This document shows, one piece after another, positions 9,101 through 16,794 of a DNA stretch of 64,000 nt. Positions within the stretch are counted from its first letter, which is position 1, and each line of letters starts with the position of its first letter. Under the pieces are notes generated by a model. It worked only from the letters and a program-made list of their open reading frames with translations, searched no databases and was not told the DNA's origin. The stretch is from NCBI RefSeq assembly GCF_000012945.1, contig NC_007511.1, positions 310,001 through 374,000 on the forward strand, written 5' to 3'. Source of the DNA: Burkholderia lata (lineage in GTDB: Bacteria > Pseudomonadota > Gammaproteobacteria > Burkholderiales > Burkholderiaceae). The position numbers and the translations under genes are program-made.

Positions 9101-9316
9101 CTCGTCACGTCGACGGGGGCCGGTTCGGAAATGCGCCATGCGATGGGTGTCGCGGTGTTCTTCGGGATGCTCGGCGTGACGCTGTTCGGGCTGATGCTGA
9201 CGCCAGTGTTCTACGTCGTGCTGCGGACGCTCGCGGGCGGCAAGATCCACGTCGCCGGGAAGGACTCGGCCGGCTACGGTGTGCCGTCCCAGCACGTGCC
9301 GGCTTCGGATGCTTGA
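6116..9316 (+). CDS. ceoB: RND multidrug efflux transporter (HAE-1)
   Basis: A 1066-residue proton-driven inner-membrane pump, full length for the AcrB/MexF class. Two repeats each carry six membrane helices and a large periplasmic loop. The proton-relay pair in TM4 is present as D410-D411 within IGIVVDDAIVVVENV, and the partner Lys lies in TM10 (GLSAKNAILIVEF). The N-terminus MNISKFFIDRPIFAGV is typical of HAE-1 pumps. It starts 45 bases after ceoA and ends ten bases before opcM, so one transcript is likely. No frameshift or truncation is seen, so the pump should be functional. Confidence 0.95.
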   Translation: MNISKFFIDRPIFAGVLSVIILLGGVIAMFLLPISEYPEVVPPSVIVKAQYPGANPKVIAETVASPLEEQINGVEDMLYMQSQANSDGNMTITVTFKLGTDPDKATQLVQNRVNQALPRLPEDVQRLGITTVKSSPTLTMVVHLISPDDRYDMTYLRNYALINVKDRLSRIQGVGQVQLWGSGDYAMRVWLDPQKVAQRGLSAEDVVQAIREQNVQVAAGVIGASPSLPGTPLQLSVNARGRLQTEDEFGDIVVKTTPDGGVTHLRDVARIKLDASEYGLRSLLDNKPAVAMAINQSPGANSLQISDEVRKTMAELKQDMPAGVDYKIVYDPTQFVRSSIKAVVHTLLEAIALVVIVVIVFLQTWRASLIPLIAVPVSIIGTFSLLLAFGYSINALSLFGMVLAIGIVVDDAIVVVENVERNIESGMNARAATYKAMQEVSGPIIAIALTLVAVFVPLAFMSGLTGQFYKQFAMTIAISTVISAFNSLTLSPALSAILLKGHGDKEDWLTRVMNRVLGGFFRGFNKVFHRGAENYGRGVRGVLSRKTLMLGVYLVLVGATVLVSKVVPGGFVPAQDKEYLIAFAQLPNGASLDRTEKVIRDMGSIALKQPGVESAVAFPGLSVNGFTNSSSAGIVFVTLKPFSERHGKALSAGAIAGALNQKYGAMKDSFVAVFPPPPVLGLGTLGGFKMQIEDRGAVGYARLADATNDFIKRAQQAPELGPLFTSYQINVPQLNVDLDRVKAKQLGVPVTDVFNTMQVYLGSLYVNDFNRFGRVYQVRVQADAPFRQRADDILQLKTRNDKGEMVPLSSLVTVTPTFGPEMVVRYNGYTAADINGGPAPGFSSGQAQAAIERIAHETLPRGVRFEWTDLTYQQILAGDSAMYVFPISVLLVFLVLAALYESLTLPLAVILIVPMSILSALTGVWLTQGDNNIFTQIGLMVLVGLSAKNAILIVEFARELEHDGRTPLEAAIEASRLRLRPILMTSIAFIMGVVPLVTSTGAGSEMRHAMGVAVFFGMLGVTLFGLMLTPVFYVVLRTLAGGKIHVAGKDSAGYGVPSQHVPASDA

Positions 9317-9326
9317 GGACAGGAAG

Positions 9327-10862
9327 ATGAATAACTTGCACAACACGAATGGCCTGATGCGCTTCGCAAAGGTGGCGGCCGCGAGCACCCTGCTCGCGAC
9401 GCTGCTCGCCGCGTGCGCGGTGGGCCCCGACTACAAGCGCCCGGATGTGTCGACGCCGACGGCGTTCAAGGAAGCGCCGACGCTCGCCGCCGGCGAACAG
9501 GCCGGCACGTGGAAGACGGCCGAGCCGTCGGACGGCGCGCATCGCGGCGAATGGTGGAAGGCGTTCGGCGACCCGGTGCTCGATTCGCTCGAGACGCAGG
9601 CGCTCGCCGCGAACCAGAACCTGAAGGCCGCGGCCGCGCGTGTCGAGGAAGCGCGCGCGGCGACGCGTTCGGCGCGCTCGCAGTGGTTCCCGCAGATCGG
9701 TGCCGGCTTCGGGCCGACGCGCGAGGGGCTGTCGTCGGCATCGCAGTTCCAGCCGCAGGGCACGGGGCCGACCAATGCGACGTTGTGGCGCGCGCAGGGC
9801 ACGGTGTCGTACGAGGCCGACCTGTTCGGCCGCGTCGGCCGCAACGTCGAGGCGTCGCGTGCCGACCAGGCGCAGAGCGAAGCGCTGTTCCGTTCGGTAC
9901 AGCTCGCGCTGCAGGCTGACGTCGCGCAGAACTACTTCGGACTGCGTCAGCTCGATTCCGACCAGGACCTGTACCGCCGCACGGTGGAGTTGCGCGAGCA
10001 GGCACTGAAGCTCGTGCAGCGCCGCTTCAACGAAGGCGACATCAGCGAGCTCGACGTGTCGCGCGCGAAGAACGAGCTGGCGACCGCGCAGGCCGATGCG
10101 GTTGGCGTCGCGCGCCGGCGCGCGGCATCCGAGCATGCGCTCGCGATCCTGCTCGGCAAGGCGCCCGCGGATTTCGCGTTCAAGGAAACGCCGATCGTGC
10201 CGGTCGCGGTGAAGGTGCCGCCGGGCCTGCCGTCCGCGCTGCTCGAACGTCGTCCGGACGTGTCGGCGGCCGAGCGTGCGATGGCGGCCGCGAACGCGCG
10301 GATCGGGCTCGCGAAGTCGGCGTACTTCCCGAAGCTCGACATCACGGGGGCGTTTGGCTATGAAGCGTCGACGCTCGGCAGCCTGTTCATGTGGTCGAGC
10401 CGCACGTTCCTGCTCGGGCCGTTTGCCGGCACCGCGCTGACGTTGCCGCTGTTCGACGGCGGGCGTCGTGCGGCCGGCGTGCAGCAGGCACGCGCGCAGT
10501 ACGACGAGCAGGTTGCGAACTACCGGCAACAGGTGCTCGTCGCGTTCCGCGAGGTCGAGGACAATCTCGCCGACCTGCGCCTGCTCGACGACCAGATCCG
10601 CGCACAGGATGCGGCCGTCAACGCGTCGCGGCGCGCGGCGACCTTGTCGCGCACGCAGTATCAGGAAGGCGAGGTCGCGTATCTCGACGTGATCGACAGC
10701 GAGCGCTCGGTGCTGCAGTCGCAACTGCAGGCGAACCAGTTGACCGGCGCGCAGGCGGTGTCGACCGTGAACCTGATCCGCGCGTTGGGCGGCGGTTGGG
10801 GGGCGGCGCCGACGGCGGTGGGCGATGCGGCGTCCGTCAAGGCGGAAGTGGCGGCGCGTTGA
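9327..10862 (+). CDS. opcM: Outer-membrane efflux channel lipoprotein (NodT/OprM family)
   Basis: A 511-residue outer-membrane factor completing the Ceo tripartite pump. The leader ends in a lipobox (LLAACAVGPDYKRP), so the mature protein is lipidated at Cys. Two tandem outer-membrane-efflux domains follow, with the repeated long helices (GEWWKAFGDPVLDSLETQAL and RRPDVSAAERAMAAANARIG) usual in NodT proteins. The chosen ATG at 9327 follows GACAGGAAG, ten bases after the ceoB stop. A strong hairpin terminator follows the gene, closing the operon. Confidence 0.94.
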   Translation: MNNLHNTNGLMRFAKVAAASTLLATLLAACAVGPDYKRPDVSTPTAFKEAPTLAAGEQAGTWKTAEPSDGAHRGEWWKAFGDPVLDSLETQALAANQNLKAAAARVEEARAATRSARSQWFPQIGAGFGPTREGLSSASQFQPQGTGPTNATLWRAQGTVSYEADLFGRVGRNVEASRADQAQSEALFRSVQLALQADVAQNYFGLRQLDSDQDLYRRTVELREQALKLVQRRFNEGDISELDVSRAKNELATAQADAVGVARRRAASEHALAILLGKAPADFAFKETPIVPVAVKVPPGLPSALLERRPDVSAAERAMAAANARIGLAKSAYFPKLDITGAFGYEASTLGSLFMWSSRTFLLGPFAGTALTLPLFDGGRRAAGVQQARAQYDEQVANYRQQVLVAFREVEDNLADLRLLDDQIRAQDAAVNASRRAATLSRTQYQEGEVAYLDVIDSERSVLQSQLQANQLTGAQAVSTVNLIRALGGGWGAAPTAVGDAASVKAEVAAR

Positions 10863-10907
10863 TGCACCGGCCCGCGACGGGCCGACTTGCCGGGTAGTCG
10901 ATCGAAG

Positions 10908-10944
10908 AACCCCGATCCGTGACGATGCGGATCGGGGTTTTTTA
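10908..10944. terminator. Bidirectional rho-independent terminator
   Basis: AACCCCGATCCG (10908-10919) pairs perfectly with CGGATCGGGGTT (10928-10939), followed by a T run on the plus strand. The reverse strand also gives Ts after the stem, so it can stop both opcM and the convergent TetR gene. Confidence 0.9.
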
Positions 10945-10955
10945 TTGGCGGGCAG

Positions 10956-11552
10956 TTACGCCTGTTGCTCCGGCTTCACGTCCGTGCGTTCGGCGATCAC
11001 CACCGCGTAGCGGCCGACCGCATCGGCGATGCGCTGCGCCAGCTCGGGATCGCGCACCGCACGCGCGAGCGTGACGCCGCCCGATAGCAGCGCGAGGAAC
11101 GCGATCGCGCGATCGTCATCCGGAGTGTCGCCCATCCCGGCCGACACTTCGTCGACGATCTGCCGTAATGCGTGCTCGTACGCGTCGCGCGTCTCGTCAT
11201 CGGCGCGCATCACTTCCGGGGAAAGGCTCGGCAGCGCACAGCTTTCGCCGAGTTCGCAGGTGCGTCGCGGGCCGAGGTAGAACGACACGAACGGGCGCCG
11301 CCAGCGCGCGCCATGCTCGGCCTTGAACGTCGCGACGCCTTGCCGGAGCTGGGCGAGGCCGTCGAGGACGACTTGCCGGAACGCTTCGCCCTTCGTCTTG
11401 AAATGGCCGTAGAACGCGCCGTTGGTGACGCCCGCCGCCTTCGTCAGCGGACCGATGCCGGACCCGCCATACCCCTCCTGGCGGAACAGTCGGCTCGCGG
11501 CATCGAGGATGCGCGTGCGGGTTTCGTGCTTGTGCTCGACGGAATAACGCAT
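10956..11552 (-). CDS. TetR/AcrR-family transcriptional repressor
   Basis: A 198-residue TetR-family regulator. The N-terminal three-helix DNA-binding domain is clear (TRTRILDAASRLFRQEGYGG, then TKAAGVTNGAFYGHFKTKGE), followed by an all-helical ligand domain with a short Cys motif (TCELGESCALPSL) found in AcuR/NemR-like subfamilies, where cysteines can sense electrophiles. It is divergent from the tautomerase at 11678 across an intergenic region with an inverted repeat that is probably its operator. It ends against opcM with a shared terminator. Sensing of a reactive substrate is inference from the Cys pair. Confidence 0.9.
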   Translation of the reverse strand: MRYSVEHKHETRTRILDAASRLFRQEGYGGSGIGPLTKAAGVTNGAFYGHFKTKGEAFRQVVLDGLAQLRQGVATFKAEHGARWRRPFVSFYLGPRRTCELGESCALPSLSPEVMRADDETRDAYEHALRQIVDEVSAGMGDTPDDDRAIAFLALLSGGVTLARAVRDPELAQRIADAVGRYAVVIAERTDVKPEQQA

Positions 11553-11571
11553 GACAGGCTCGCTTCAGAGC

Positions 11572-11628
11572 GATCACTCTTTATCTTGCAAAGAGAGTGA
11601 TCGGTGTCTATCGTATAGAGAGTGACTG
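11572..11628. promoter_or_regulatory. Probable TetR operator with a second half-site
   Basis: GATCACTCT (11572-11580) and AGAGTGATC (11594-11602) are perfect inverted arms separated by 13 bases. The word AGAGAGTGA occurs at 11593 and is repeated near 11618, 25 bases on. The cluster lies between the divergent TetR and tautomerase starts, where self-repression plus target repression is expected. Confidence 0.65.
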
Positions 11629-11677
11629 ATATTTATATCACGTCACCTAACCGATGACCTGACCAGGAGAAAGTGCG

Positions 11678-12109
11678 ATGCCGATTACGCTGACAGTATC
11701 CGAAGGGGTTTTCACGCCGGACGACGAGGGGCCGGTGTTTGCCGAGTTGACCGATGCGCTGCTGGAAGTCGAGGGATTGACCGGGAATGCGTTCCTGGCA
11801 CCGAACGTGGTGGGCACGCTCAACGTGCTGCCGCGCAACCGGACCTTCGTGCACGGACGGGCGGAGCCCGCCGCGTTCGTCGAGCTGAAGCTCCCTGCCG
11901 TGGCGCTCGCCGCGCCCGACCGGCAGCGGCAATTCGTCGAACGGGCGACGGCGATCGTGCTGCGCCGCGCCAGCGGGCGGCTGACGCCTGCGCAGGTGTG
12001 GGTGAATGTGGTTCATGCGGTCGACGGCGGATGGGGCATTGCCGGGAAACGTTTCGACAACGCGGCGCTCGTCGATTCGATCCAGAGTGCGGCGGCGGCA
12101 GCGCATTAA
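11678..12109 (+). CDS. Tautomerase-superfamily protein
   Basis: A 143-residue member of the tautomerase/MIF superfamily. MPITLTV places Pro next to the initiator Met, so Met removal would expose the catalytic N-terminal proline. The length is about twice a 4-oxalocrotonate tautomerase, and a second beta-alpha-beta unit starts near residue 67 (AAFVELKLPAV), the layout of cis-3-chloroacrylic-acid-dehalogenase-like fused tautomerases. It starts after CAGGAGAAAGTGCG and is divergent from the TetR gene, so it is the likely regulated target. The substrate is unknown; detoxification of a reactive carbonyl or haloacid is speculation. Confidence 0.8.
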   Translation: MPITLTVSEGVFTPDDEGPVFAELTDALLEVEGLTGNAFLAPNVVGTLNVLPRNRTFVHGRAEPAAFVELKLPAVALAAPDRQRQFVERATAIVLRRASGRLTPAQVWVNVVHAVDGGWGIAGKRFDNAALVDSIQSAAAAAH

Positions 12110-12174
12110 TCGCAACTAACGGTCAAGCCGCCCGGCGTTGACCGACGACGTGGCGGCGTTTGCCGCCACGCCGG

Positions 12175-13065
12175 TCATTTCTCGTCGCCTGCAGCCCGCA
12201 GCGCGCGGACCAGTTCGCTGGCCGCCTTGCCGAGCCCCGTGTGTTTCGGCCGCCGCAGGTACACGGGCAAAGGCAGCCCGTTGCGGATGTTCGCGAACAC
12301 GAGCGGCGCGAGTTCGCCGTCGGCGACGTATCGGCCGATCACGGATGCGGGCAGGTTCGCCCAGCCATGTCCGGCTCTCACGAGCGCGATCGCGGTGGCC
12401 ATGTCGGTCACCTTCCACGTGCGATTGCCGATCAACGGCCGCACGTCGGTCAGCGGCCGCTCGGGATCGGCGATCACGATTTGCCGAAAGCCGGACAACC
12501 GCTCGATCGCTTCCGGTTGCGCGCATTCGGCGATCGCCGGATGGCTCGGCGCGGCGACCGCGATGAGCATCTCGGTCCACAGCGCGTGGATCTGCTCCTG
12601 AGGATGCAGGTCGAGCCCGCCATACGCGACACAGAGGTCGATGGCGCCGCGATGCAATGCATCGATGATCACGTCCTGCGGCGCAGTGACGAGGCTGACG
12701 GCGAGCGCCGGATATTTCGCGGCGACCGCCGTCAGTGCGCGGGCGACGGGCGTGCCGTCGAGTTCGGCCGCGAGGCCGAGCCGCAACGTATCCTCGACGC
12801 CTTCCGACAGGTGCTGCGCATGCGCGCGCAGTGCGTGCAGCCGTTCGGCGATCGAGCGCGCGTCGGGCAGCAGCGCGGCCATCGCGGCGGTCGGCGTCGG
12901 TTCGCGCGTGCCGCGGTCGAACAGCACGAGGTCGAGTTCGGCCTCGAGGTTCGCGATCGCCATGCTGATCGCCGACGGCGTGCGGCCGAGCGCCCGCGCG
13001 GCGGCGGAAAACGAGCCTTTGTCGATGACGGTCAGCAGCATGTCGATGTGGTCGCTGGTCAGCAT
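12175..13065 (-). CDS. LysR-family transcriptional regulator
   Basis: A 296-residue LysR-type regulator with the N-terminal helix-turn-helix (MLLTVIDKGSFSAAARALGR, then TPSAISMAIANLEAELDLVL) and a C-terminal effector-binding domain. It is divergent from the PACE-family exporter at 13165 with 99 bases between the starts, the arrangement seen for AceR-aceI. It probably activates that gene in response to an exported compound; the effector is unknown. Confidence 0.9.
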   Translation of the reverse strand: MLTSDHIDMLLTVIDKGSFSAAARALGRTPSAISMAIANLEAELDLVLFDRGTREPTPTAAMAALLPDARSIAERLHALRAHAQHLSEGVEDTLRLGLAAELDGTPVARALTAVAAKYPALAVSLVTAPQDVIIDALHRGAIDLCVAYGGLDLHPQEQIHALWTEMLIAVAAPSHPAIAECAQPEAIERLSGFRQIVIADPERPLTDVRPLIGNRTWKVTDMATAIALVRAGHGWANLPASVIGRYVADGELAPLVFANIRNGLPLPVYLRRPKHTGLGKAASELVRALRAAGDEK

Positions 13066-13078
13066 GCGAGGGCTTCCT

Positions 13079-13103
13079 GTCAGAAAAATTGAAAGGACCT
13101 GAC
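13079..13103. promoter_or_regulatory. Candidate LysR-type box
   Basis: GTCAG (13079-13083) and CTGAC (13099-13103) are inverted arms around an A/T-richer centre in the divergent promoter between the LysR gene and the exporter. This is the size and location expected of a LysR recognition site, but the arms are short. Confidence 0.35.
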
Positions 13104-13164
13104 TTTTGCGGGCGGGCTACCCGCTGATAGTCTCGCCACCTTGTTCGATAGGAGGTGGCTGGTC

Positions 13165-13614
13165 ATGCAAGGGTGGAAGAGACGCATAGTCTACGTCGTG
13201 ATGTTCGAGGTGCTCGGCATCCTCATCGCATCGTCGGTGCTCGGCATGCTGAGCGGCGCGAGCGTGGCAACGAGCGGCGTGATGGGCGTGATGATCTCGA
13301 CGACGGGCGTCACCGTCAATTTCCTGTACAACCTCGTGTTCGAGGCGTGGGAGCGCAAGAGCGCGGCGACGACGCGCACGGTGGGGCGTCGCGTGCTGCA
13401 TGCGATCGGCTTCCAGATTGCACTCGTGACGTTCCTGATCCCGCTGATCGCGTGGTGGCTCGACGTGTCGCTGCTGCAGGCGTTCCTGTACGACGCGGTG
13501 CTGATCGTGTTCTTCCCGATCTTCACGTTCACGTACAACTGGGCGTTCGACAGCGTGTTCGGGCTGCCGGATTCGGTCACGCGCAAGGCGGAGCCTGAGC
13601 CGGCGGTGTGGTAA
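13165..13614 (+). CDS. PACE-family multidrug (chlorhexidine/diamine) efflux transporter
   Basis: A 149-residue inner-membrane protein with four hydrophobic helices arranged as two tandem bacterial-transmembrane-pair domains (about 6-70 and 75-140). Glu15 in the first helix (YVVMFEVLGI) matches the essential Glu of AceI. The start ATG 13165 follows AGGAGG; a TTG at 13141 is less likely. PACE proteins export chlorhexidine, acriflavine or short diamines using the proton gradient. A LysR regulator is divergent and a terminator follows. The exact substrate cannot be read from the sequence. Confidence 0.88.
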   Translation: MQGWKRRIVYVVMFEVLGILIASSVLGMLSGASVATSGVMGVMISTTGVTVNFLYNLVFEAWERKSAATTRTVGRRVLHAIGFQIALVTFLIPLIAWWLDVSLLQAFLYDAVLIVFFPIFTFTYNWAFDSVFGLPDSVTRKAEPEPAVW

Positions 13615-13642
13615 CACGCGCTGGCGAAGCGGGGTGACAAGC

Positions 13643-13674
13643 AACGGCGGGCGCGCATGCGCTCGCCGTTTTTC
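13643..13674 (+). terminator. Rho-independent terminator after the PACE gene
   Basis: AACGGCGGGCGC (13643-13654) pairs with GCGCTCGCCGTT (13659-13670) with one mismatch, followed by TTTTT. Confidence 0.8.
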
Positions 13675-13776
13675 GTTGGTGCGCCACCAGTCGTCGATGT
13701 CCGGCATGTGACGGAAGAAATTGTAGAGGACTTCTAATGTCGTAATTGTCTGGATATTTGTCGGATCTTAACAAAA

Positions 13777-13807
13777 CTGTCCGATTTCCCTTTCTAGAAT
13801 CCGACAG
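13777..13807. promoter_or_regulatory. Inverted repeat upstream of plcN
   Basis: CTGTCCGATT (13777-13786) and AATCCGACAG (13798-13807) match as an inverted repeat in nine of ten positions, and another TGTCGGAT occurs at 13760. It lies about 160 bases before the phospholipase start in an A/T-richer stretch and could be an operator. The spacing does not fit a standard Pho box. Confidence 0.4.
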
Positions 13808-13964
13808 ATCGATGACGCGCGCGGCGGGCAGGAGGGGGCCGTCGACGCGCCGCGCGCCTGGTTCGGAACCGCTTTGCGGCCCCGAGGCCGCGCATCGCCC
13901 GCACGCGGCGCACGCCGCTGCATGACCATCCCCGTCCGGCCAGAAAAACGAGGAGGGATTGCCG

Positions 13965-16118
13965 ATGTCGCGTATCGATCGCCGTACGTTCCTGACCCGC
14001 TCGGCGCAGGCGGCCGGCGCAGCCGCGCTCGCGGCGGCGCTGCCCGAAAGCATTCGCCGCGCACTTGCCGTCGAGCCGGCCCGCGTGACCGGCACGATCC
14101 GGGACGTCGAGCACATCGTCGTGCTGATGCAGGAAAACCGCGCATTCGACCATTACTTCGGCACGTTCCCGGGCGTGCGCGGTTTCAACGATCCGCGCGT
14201 GGTCGCGCGCCCCGACGGCAAGAGCGTCTGGTATCAGAACTACAAGGGCCGCGACTACGTGCCCTGGCATCTCGACACGTCGAAGACGTGGGCGCAGTGG
14301 ATGATGCCCGAGAACCACGAGTGGGATGCGTTCCACAAGCTGTGGAACGAAGGGCGCAACGACCAGTGGATGGCCGTGCAGTGGCCGGACGCGATGGGCT
14401 ATTTCAAGCGCACCGACCTGCCGTATTACTACCCGCTCGCGAGCGCATTCACGATCTGCGACGCGTATCACCAGTCGATGATGGGGCCGACCAATCCGAA
14501 CCGGCTTTACCTGATGACGGGGCGCTCGTCGCCGAACGCGGACGGCAGCCAGGTCGCGATGTCGAACTGGATGGGCGATCGCTCGGGCACGGTGTCGTGG
14601 AAAACCTTCCCCGAACGCCTGCAGCAGGCCGGCATCGACTGGCGCGTTTATCAGGAAGGCGGTGTCGGCTCGTTCAACGTCGCATGGAATTTCCTGTCGA
14701 GCCGCTACTGGATCGACAACACCAACAACTACGACTGCAACGCGCTCGCGTGGTTTTCGCAGTACAAGTCGGCGTCGTCGAGCTCGCCGCTCAACCAGCG
14801 CGGGCTGACCGCGCGCGGCATCGCGTCGCTGCGCGACGACGTGCTCGCGAACCGGCTGCCGCAGGTGTCGTGGATCGTGCCGCCGTTCTCGTCGTCCGAG
14901 CATCCGTGGTGGGGGCCGTCGTTCGGCGAGGAATTCGTGTCGCGCATTCTCGATGCGCTCACGTCGAATCCCGACGTGTGGGCGAAGACGGTGTTCCTGA
15001 TCTGCTACGACGAAGGCGACGGCCGCTTCGACCACGTGACCGCACCCGTGCCGCCGTGGAAGGCCGGCAAGGGGCTGTCGACGGTCAGCGTCGAAGGCGA
15101 GATCGAGCAGGCCTCCGGGCTGCCGATCGGGCTCGGCACGCGCGTGCCGCTGCTCGCGATCTCGCCGTGGTCGAAGGGTGGATGGACCTGTTCCGAAGTC
15201 TTCGATCACTCGTCGGTGATCCGCTTCATCGAGAAGCGTTTCGGCGACGATCATCCGGACGTGTATGAATCGAACATCACGCCGTGGCGCCGCGCGGTGT
15301 GCGGCGATCTCACCTCGGCGTTCGACTTCGCGGGCGATGCGGACCGCACGGTGCCGCCCGCGCTGCTCAACCTGACCGCGACGAAGGCGCAGCTCGACAA
15401 CGCGTACTGGGTGCAGTACTACCTCGCGAAGCCGAGCTATCCGTCGAGCTACCCGGCCGAGAATGCGCCGCTGCCGGTGCAGGAACCGGGGCAGCGCAAG
15501 CTGCGCGCGGTGCCGTACGAACTGTTCGTCGAAGCGGCGCTCGACACGCGCGCCGGCGTGCTGAACGTGAGCTTCGCGAACAACGGCAAGGCCGTGCCGG
15601 GCAACGCGGCCGGCACGTCGGCCGCGGTGTTCCATGTGCATGACGCGATCGCGCAGAATGGCCCGCGCTTCTACACGATCCAGAGCGGCCGCGTGCTGAG
15701 CGACCAGTGGTGGCCGGTGCGCGACACGCAGGGGCGCTACGACCTCGCGGCGTACGGGCCGAACGGCTTCTTCCGCCGCTTCAAGGGCAGTGCGGCGTCG
15801 AGCGCGCCGCTGTTCGACGTGACGGTTGCCTATCGCGCCGACGGCAATCTCGTCGTGCGGATGCGCAACGCGGGCCGTACGCCGCTCGTCGCGACGCTCA
15901 CGGATAACGGCTACGGCGCCGCGCCGCGTTCGGGCACGGTCGCGGCAGGCGCGGCCGTCGACACGGTGCTGAACCTGTCGGCAAGCGGCGGCTGGTACGA
16001 CTTCAGCGTGACGATCGATGCGGATGCGGGCTATCTGCGCACGCTGGCCGGCCATGTCGAAACCGGCGCGGCGAGCGTGACCGATCCGCTCTTCGCGCGT
16101 GTGACAGGGACCGCATGA
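13965..16118 (+). CDS. plcN: Phosphocholine-type non-hemolytic phospholipase C, Tat-exported
   Basis: A 717-residue phospholipase C of the acid-phosphatase-like superfamily, cleaving phosphatidylcholine or related lipids to diacylglycerol and a phosphorylated head group. The twin-arginine leader (SRIDRRTFLTRSAQAAGAA) directs folded export. The catalytic N-terminal signature HIVVLMQENRAFDHYFGTFP, residues such as CYDEGDGRFDH, and two C-terminal DUF756 beta domains (about 500-590 and 620-700) are present. ATG 13965 follows GAGGAGGG. It overlaps the next gene by four bases, matching the plc-plcR pairing of Pseudomonas and Burkholderia. The symbol plcN indicates the subfamily; several paralogues usually occur per Burkholderia genome. 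Confidence 0.9.
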   Translation: MSRIDRRTFLTRSAQAAGAAALAAALPESIRRALAVEPARVTGTIRDVEHIVVLMQENRAFDHYFGTFPGVRGFNDPRVVARPDGKSVWYQNYKGRDYVPWHLDTSKTWAQWMMPENHEWDAFHKLWNEGRNDQWMAVQWPDAMGYFKRTDLPYYYPLASAFTICDAYHQSMMGPTNPNRLYLMTGRSSPNADGSQVAMSNWMGDRSGTVSWKTFPERLQQAGIDWRVYQEGGVGSFNVAWNFLSSRYWIDNTNNYDCNALAWFSQYKSASSSSPLNQRGLTARGIASLRDDVLANRLPQVSWIVPPFSSSEHPWWGPSFGEEFVSRILDALTSNPDVWAKTVFLICYDEGDGRFDHVTAPVPPWKAGKGLSTVSVEGEIEQASGLPIGLGTRVPLLAISPWSKGGWTCSEVFDHSSVIRFIEKRFGDDHPDVYESNITPWRRAVCGDLTSAFDFAGDADRTVPPALLNLTATKAQLDNAYWVQYYLAKPSYPSSYPAENAPLPVQEPGQRKLRAVPYELFVEAALDTRAGVLNVSFANNGKAVPGNAAGTSAAVFHVHDAIAQNGPRFYTIQSGRVLSDQWWPVRDTQGRYDLAAYGPNGFFRRFKGSAASSAPLFDVTVAYRADGNLVVRMRNAGRTPLVATLTDNGYGAAPRSGTVAAGAAVDTVLNLSASGGWYDFSVTIDADAGYLRTLAGHVETGAASVTDPLFARVTGTA

Positions 16119-16714
16119 TGAACCGAACCGTCATCGTATGGAGCACGGTCGCGCTGGCGGCAGGCGCCGTCGCATCGGCCGTCGTGCTGTGGAGCGGCCG
16201 TCCGGGCGGCACGCCACACGCTTCTTCCACCGTAGTCAGTCAGGAATCTTCCATGACGAATCCAGCGGCCGCGTCGCCGGTCAATTTCCGCGCGCAGCTC
16301 GACGGCTATGCGCACGAACGCGACGCGCTGAACGCGGCCGACCGCCAGGCGCGTGCCCGTTCGTTGCTCGCGCAACTGCGTGCCGATGCCGATGCGGGCA
16401 AGCTCGATCCGCGCGAGGCGTCGGGCCTCGCGGATCTGCTGCTGCAGGATGCGGAACCGGACGCCGGCGCACGCCAGGCCGCGAGCGATGCCTTGCGCGA
16501 CCACCTGCGCGATCTCGCGATGGGCGAGCGGCCGGCCTCGCCCGCGCGCGAGCGGCAGGATGCGGACTATGTCGCGCAGAGCCGCAAGATCATCGACGAG
16601 GTGGTGCGCACGGTGCCGGACCGCGAGCAGCAGCGCGTGGCGCTCGATACGCGGCTGGCGGAGTTGCGCAGGCAGATCTACGGGACGGACGCGCCGGTGA
16701 CGCACGGCGGTTGA
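16115..16714 (+). CDS. plcR: Phospholipase C accessory protein PlcR
   Basis: A 199-residue protein with one N-terminal membrane segment (about 4-26), a Ser/Thr-rich linker and a helical charged domain (about 60-190), rich in Arg, Asp and Ala. This layout and its ATGA overlap with plcN match PlcR, the chaperone-like protein that assists phospholipase C secretion in Pseudomonas aeruginosa. A second ATG directly follows the first, so the start could be 16118. The assignment depends mostly on context and architecture, since the family is poorly conserved. Confidence 0.7.
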   Translation: MMNRTVIVWSTVALAAGAVASAVVLWSGRPGGTPHASSTVVSQESSMTNPAAASPVNFRAQLDGYAHERDALNAADRQARARSLLAQLRADADAGKLDPREASGLADLLLQDAEPDAGARQAASDALRDHLRDLAMGERPASPARERQDADYVAQSRKIIDEVVRTVPDREQQRVALDTRLAELRRQIYGTDAPVTHGG

Positions 16715-16722
16715 TGAAGCGG

Positions 16723-16745
16723 CGATGCGGTGCATATCCGCATCG
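16723..16745 (+). terminator. Weak hairpin after plcR
   Basis: CGATGCGG pairs with CCGCATCG around a seven-base loop, but no T run follows, so termination is uncertain. Confidence 0.35.
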
Positions 16746-16794
16746 TCGTTGAACAGCGAGGAGAACGGGCGGCGCGGAAGCCGCCCGGGAGCGC

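Noticed and set aside
7304..9388. Very long minus-strand open frame opposite ceoB
   Set aside because: Arg/His-rich translation with no motifs; it is the mirror of a strongly biased high-GC gene. The plus-strand RND pump accounts for the region.
13746..13786. Pho box upstream of plcN
   Set aside because: TGTC words occur but their spacing (12 bases, then 19) does not match the 11-base periodicity of a Pho box.
13794..16055. Minus-strand 753-codon open frame opposite plcN
   Set aside because: Composition is that of an antisense shadow (Arg-rich, no ribosome site); the phospholipase on the plus strand is unambiguous.
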